The notes under the pieces: model-generated
The model's database searches: none
The model's input: the letters and a program-made list of their open reading frames with translations, nothing else
What the model was told of the DNA's origin: nothing
In this document: piece by piece, positions 61,452 to 64,000 of the stretch
Layout: each line of letters opens with the position of its first letter
Numbering within the stretch: position 1 is the stretch's first letter
Position numbers and translations under genes: made by a program
Source: Chelonoidis abingdonii
Lineage: Eukaryota > Chordata > Testudines > Testudinidae
Direction: 5' to 3'
NCBI RefSeq assembly: GCF_003597395.2
Contig: NC_133770.1
Location: 200,415,866 to 200,479,865, forward strand
Length of the DNA: 64,000 nucleotides

Positions 61452-61959
61452 ATATTTCTTTTTCAAATACTCTGTTCCTTTCTGCCTAGGAGGTACCTGT
61501 GAATCTTGCAGATTGGACTGTCACGGTCTTAGGTAGTTTTTGCTAATAGATAACAGCCCACCTGTTCAACATTAAAAGGGCATCTGATTTTTCACCAACA
61601 CTGAGCCAGATTTATAGAGAATTTCACATTTCTTGAAGCATCCAGACCATGTAACGGGTATTAGATAGAATAAAGGAATTGGCAGAGAAGTATATTATAT
61701 TCAAGTGGACTTCTGTGTTGTCTCTGAGACAAAGCAGTAAACTAACCACTTTGGCAAATATCATTTACAATGGGATCCTTATAGAGAGCTCATTGATTTA
61801 CATCACTGATATCATTGCTCACAGGAAGAGGAAGTGTGCTGTCAGGACACTCACAGGTCTAAATGGTGCTTTGATAATATTTTGAAAAGCACATTTAAAT
61901 TTCATTTTTCTTGGATGTTTCCTTGGAGATGGGAAAGTGACTTAAGACGCTACCCTGTG

Positions 61960-62143
61960 ATACAAGACCTGGCAGGGTCACAAGGCTCTGTACTGGAGCC
62001 TGGGCTCCGAGATCCTGAACGTCTACACTGCAATTTTATAGCTCTGCAGCTTGAACCCTGCTAGACCAAGACAGCAGATCTAGGCTCTGAGACTTTGTGC
62101 GCCGCGTTTTTTATCGCAGTGTAGATATAACCTTAGGGATTTG
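61960..62143. mobile_element. Decayed DNA transposon related to 21668
   Basis: gagcctgggctccgagatcc, cgtctacactgcaattttat and gcagtgtagatataacctta resemble the ends and interior of 21668-22393. The left boundary is uncertain. Confidence 0.45.
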
Positions 62144-62337
62144 TTTTTAATGCATTGAAATTTGAGAAAGGTCAATTACTAAGGACAAAAACACATACAA
62201 GAGCAAGTTGCAGAAACTGAATGACCACTCAAATAGCATCACACTCTTAGCAGTGAGGGGTAAGCAGGAAGAAAAGCTATATTTGGAGAAGATGTCCTGG
62301 CAGGGTCCATCTGTGCTCCCTAAGAACAGGAAAAGAC

Positions 62338-64000
62338 GGTTACTCACTTTTGTAACTGTTGTTCTTCAAGATGTGTTGCTCATATCCATTCCAATTAGGT
62401 GTGCACGCGCTGCGTGCACGCTCATTGGAAGATTTTTACCGTAGCAACAGCTCGTGGGTCGGCTGGGCGCCCCCTGGAGTGGCACCGCTATGGCACTGGA
62501 TATGTTCCCCTGCCGACCCTACGGCCCTTCAGTTCCTTCTTGCCAGCTACTCCGACAGAGGGGAAGGAGGGCGGGTTTGGAATGAATATGAGCAACACAT
62601 CTCAAAGAGCAACAGTTACAAAGGTGAGTGCTTGCTCTCTTCGAGTGCTTGCTCTCTTCGAGTGCTTGCTCATATTGATTCCAATTAAATGATTCCCAAG
62701 CCTTACCGAGGTGGTGGGGTTGGAGCGAGATGTTGCAGAATGCAAAACTGCTGAGCCAAATGCTGCATCATCTCTGGACTGTTGAACCAATGTGTAATGT
62801 GCAGCAAAGGTGTGAACTGATGACCAGGTAGCTGCCCGACATATTTCCTGGATGGGGATGTGGGCCAGGAAGGCAGCAGATGAAGCTTGCGCCCGAGTAG
62901 AGTGGGCGGTGAGGTGGCTAGCCAGAACGTGAGCCAATTCATAGCATGTGCAAATGCAGGATGTTACCCAAGATGAAATCTGTTGGGAAGAGCGTGCTCC
63001 GCCCTGCTTGTTTATGTAAAACATGGCCGTTGAGTTGTCCGTGAACACTGATACACAACGGCCTTGGAGATGGTCTCAAAACACCTGGTATGCTAGGCGA
63101 ACTGCTCTCAGCTCCAGCGCATTGATGTGTAAAGCCAGTTCTTGAGGCGACCAGAGGCCTTGAGTGCGGAGTCCCCCGAGGTGGGCACCCCAACCCAGAG
63201 ATGATGCATCCGTGGTTAGGGCCATTGAGGGTTGAGCTGGGTGGAATGGCATCCCTGGACATACTAGAGTGGGGTCTAGCCACCAGGTTAGGGAGCCCAG
63301 CACCTTCCTGGGGGGTGAGCACCGAGTCTAGGCTGTCTCTGCGTGGTTGGTACATTGAAGCAAGCCAGGCTTGGAAGGGACAGAGGAGTAACCTGGCGTG
63401 CTTGGTCACAAAGGTGCAGGAAGCCATGTGACCTATTAGGTTGAGGCAGGTGCGCACCGACATTGTCGGGACGGCTTGAAGACTTCGGATTAATGAAGCC
63501 ATTGTCTGAAAACGCGACTGCAGGAGGCAGGCTCTGGCCAGGTTGGAGTCCAGAACCGCTCCAATGAAGTCTATTCTCTGCGAGGGCATGAGGGTAGACT
63601 TTTCCATGTTGATCATGAGACCTAGGCTCCTGAAGAGGTCTCTGACGACGTGTATACTGTAATACTTGCCATTGTAAAGTCCCTTGAATGAGCCAATCAT
63701 CGAGATATGGGTAGATGTGTACTCGACGACAGCGGAGGGAGGCGGTGACTACAGCCATGCACTTTGTGAAGACATGTGGAGCTGTAGAAAGGCCAAACGG
63801 AAGTACAGTAAACTGGAAGTGTTGGTGATTGACCACAAAACGGACGTACCATCTGTGTGGTGGGTAAATTGCAATGTGGAAATACGAGTCCTTCATATCG
63901 AGGGTGGCATACCAGTCTCCCGGCTCCAGGGATGGGATAATGGTCCCCAGGGATACCATGTGGAACTTCAGCTTTATCATGAATTTGTTGAGTTCTCGCA
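62338..64000 (-). mobile_element. DIRS-type retrotransposon, 3' part, runs off window
   Basis: Coding parts lie on the minus strand and the element continues past the right edge. At its 3' side, 62341-62393 (gttactcacttttgtaactg, gatgtgttgctcatatccat) is repeated in inverse at 62577-62625 (atgagcaacacatctcaaag, caacagttacaaaggtgag), enclosing 183 bp. This is the terminal-repeat and complementary-region architecture of DIRS elements, which replicate through a circular intermediate and integrate by a tyrosine recombinase rather than an integrase. A 17-bp unit (gagtgcttgctctcttc) is tandemly repeated at 62626-62659 with a partial third copy. The gag-like copy at 52616-54612 has the same orientation but is a separate, truncated insertion. 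Confidence 0.8.
62790..63980 (-). pseudogene. DIRS RT / RNase H / recombinase remnant
   Basis: From 63980 downward the frame has the RT palm: TLDMKDSYFHIAI with the first catalytic Asp, LPFGLSTAPHVFTK, and the YLDD box at 63696-63707. A frameshift near 63690 moves the thumb region (NMEKSTLMPSQRIDFIGAVL) into another frame. A second shift near 63300 leads to RNase H: TTDASSLGWGAH, NALELRAVRLAYQVF, a stop near 63075, then FTDNSTAMFYINKQGG. Only a few tens of residues later comes AHSTRAQASSAAFL and EICRAATWSSVHTF (62800-62900), the C-terminal part of a DIRS-type tyrosine recombinase. Most of the recombinase is missing, so an internal deletion joined RNase H to the recombinase tail. The copy is non-functional. 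Family biology: RT and RNase H make the DNA copy and the recombinase integrates it. Confidence 0.85.

Noticed and set aside
1..64000. A novel multi-gene system such as a defence island or gene cluster
   Set aside because: The window has vertebrate repeat content and no cluster of intact genes, so no such system is supported.

Overview
This window looks like non-coding DNA from an amniote genome, most likely a turtle (crocodilians are the main alternative). The evidence is the repeat content. There are CR1 LINE 3' ends of sauropsid type, an RTE-clade LINE, MIR-type SINEs, and DIRS-type tyrosine-recombinase retrotransposons. There are also many short hAT-like and PIF/Harbinger-like non-autonomous DNA transposons and an LTR. 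Family and species assignments come from recognition and motif reading, not from a database search. No intact protein-coding gene, rRNA, canonical tRNA gene or CRISPR array was found. Most open frames shorter than about 150 codons look like chance or repeat-derived frames.

Layout: 1-4.2 kb is mostly unique sequence with one candidate exon (2474-2644) and a GC-rich patch. From 5.5 to 9.0 kb lies a decayed RTE LINE split by a 2.06-kb DNA transposon. From 9.9 to 14.3 kb is a cluster of nested insertions: a solo LTR with a 5-bp target duplication, a Harbinger-type MITE, and a 1.09-kb relative of the 2.06-kb element. From 15.7 to 27.5 kb are hAT and Harbinger MITEs, CR1 tails, a SINE-like unit with RNA polymerase III boxes, MIRs and a fold-back insertion flanked by a perfect 14-bp target duplication. 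At 29.5-30.4 kb is a large inverted repeat with 172-bp arms. From 33 to 38.4 kb three hAT-type MITEs have 8-bp target duplications. From 41.4 to 49.8 kb are fragments of one CR1 subfamily, an LTR-like block with a 76-bp tandem duplication, and a 410-bp assembly gap. At 52.6-54.6 kb is a DIRS gag fragment. From 62.3 kb to the right edge is a DIRS element with reverse transcriptase, RNase H and a remnant of the recombinase, all on the minus strand and running off the window.

The window is best read as a record of successive transposon insertions in intergenic or intronic DNA, with long repeat-poor stretches (27.5-29.4, 43.4-46.3 and 57.7-61.4 kb) that could hold regulatory sequence. I see no convincing new multi-gene system. 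The most unusual items are the internally deleted DIRS element, the fold-back insertion at 25.6 kb, the 172-bp inverted repeat, MIR SINEs carrying inserts at a similar internal position, and a CR1 copy beside the gap whose base losses look like assembly error.
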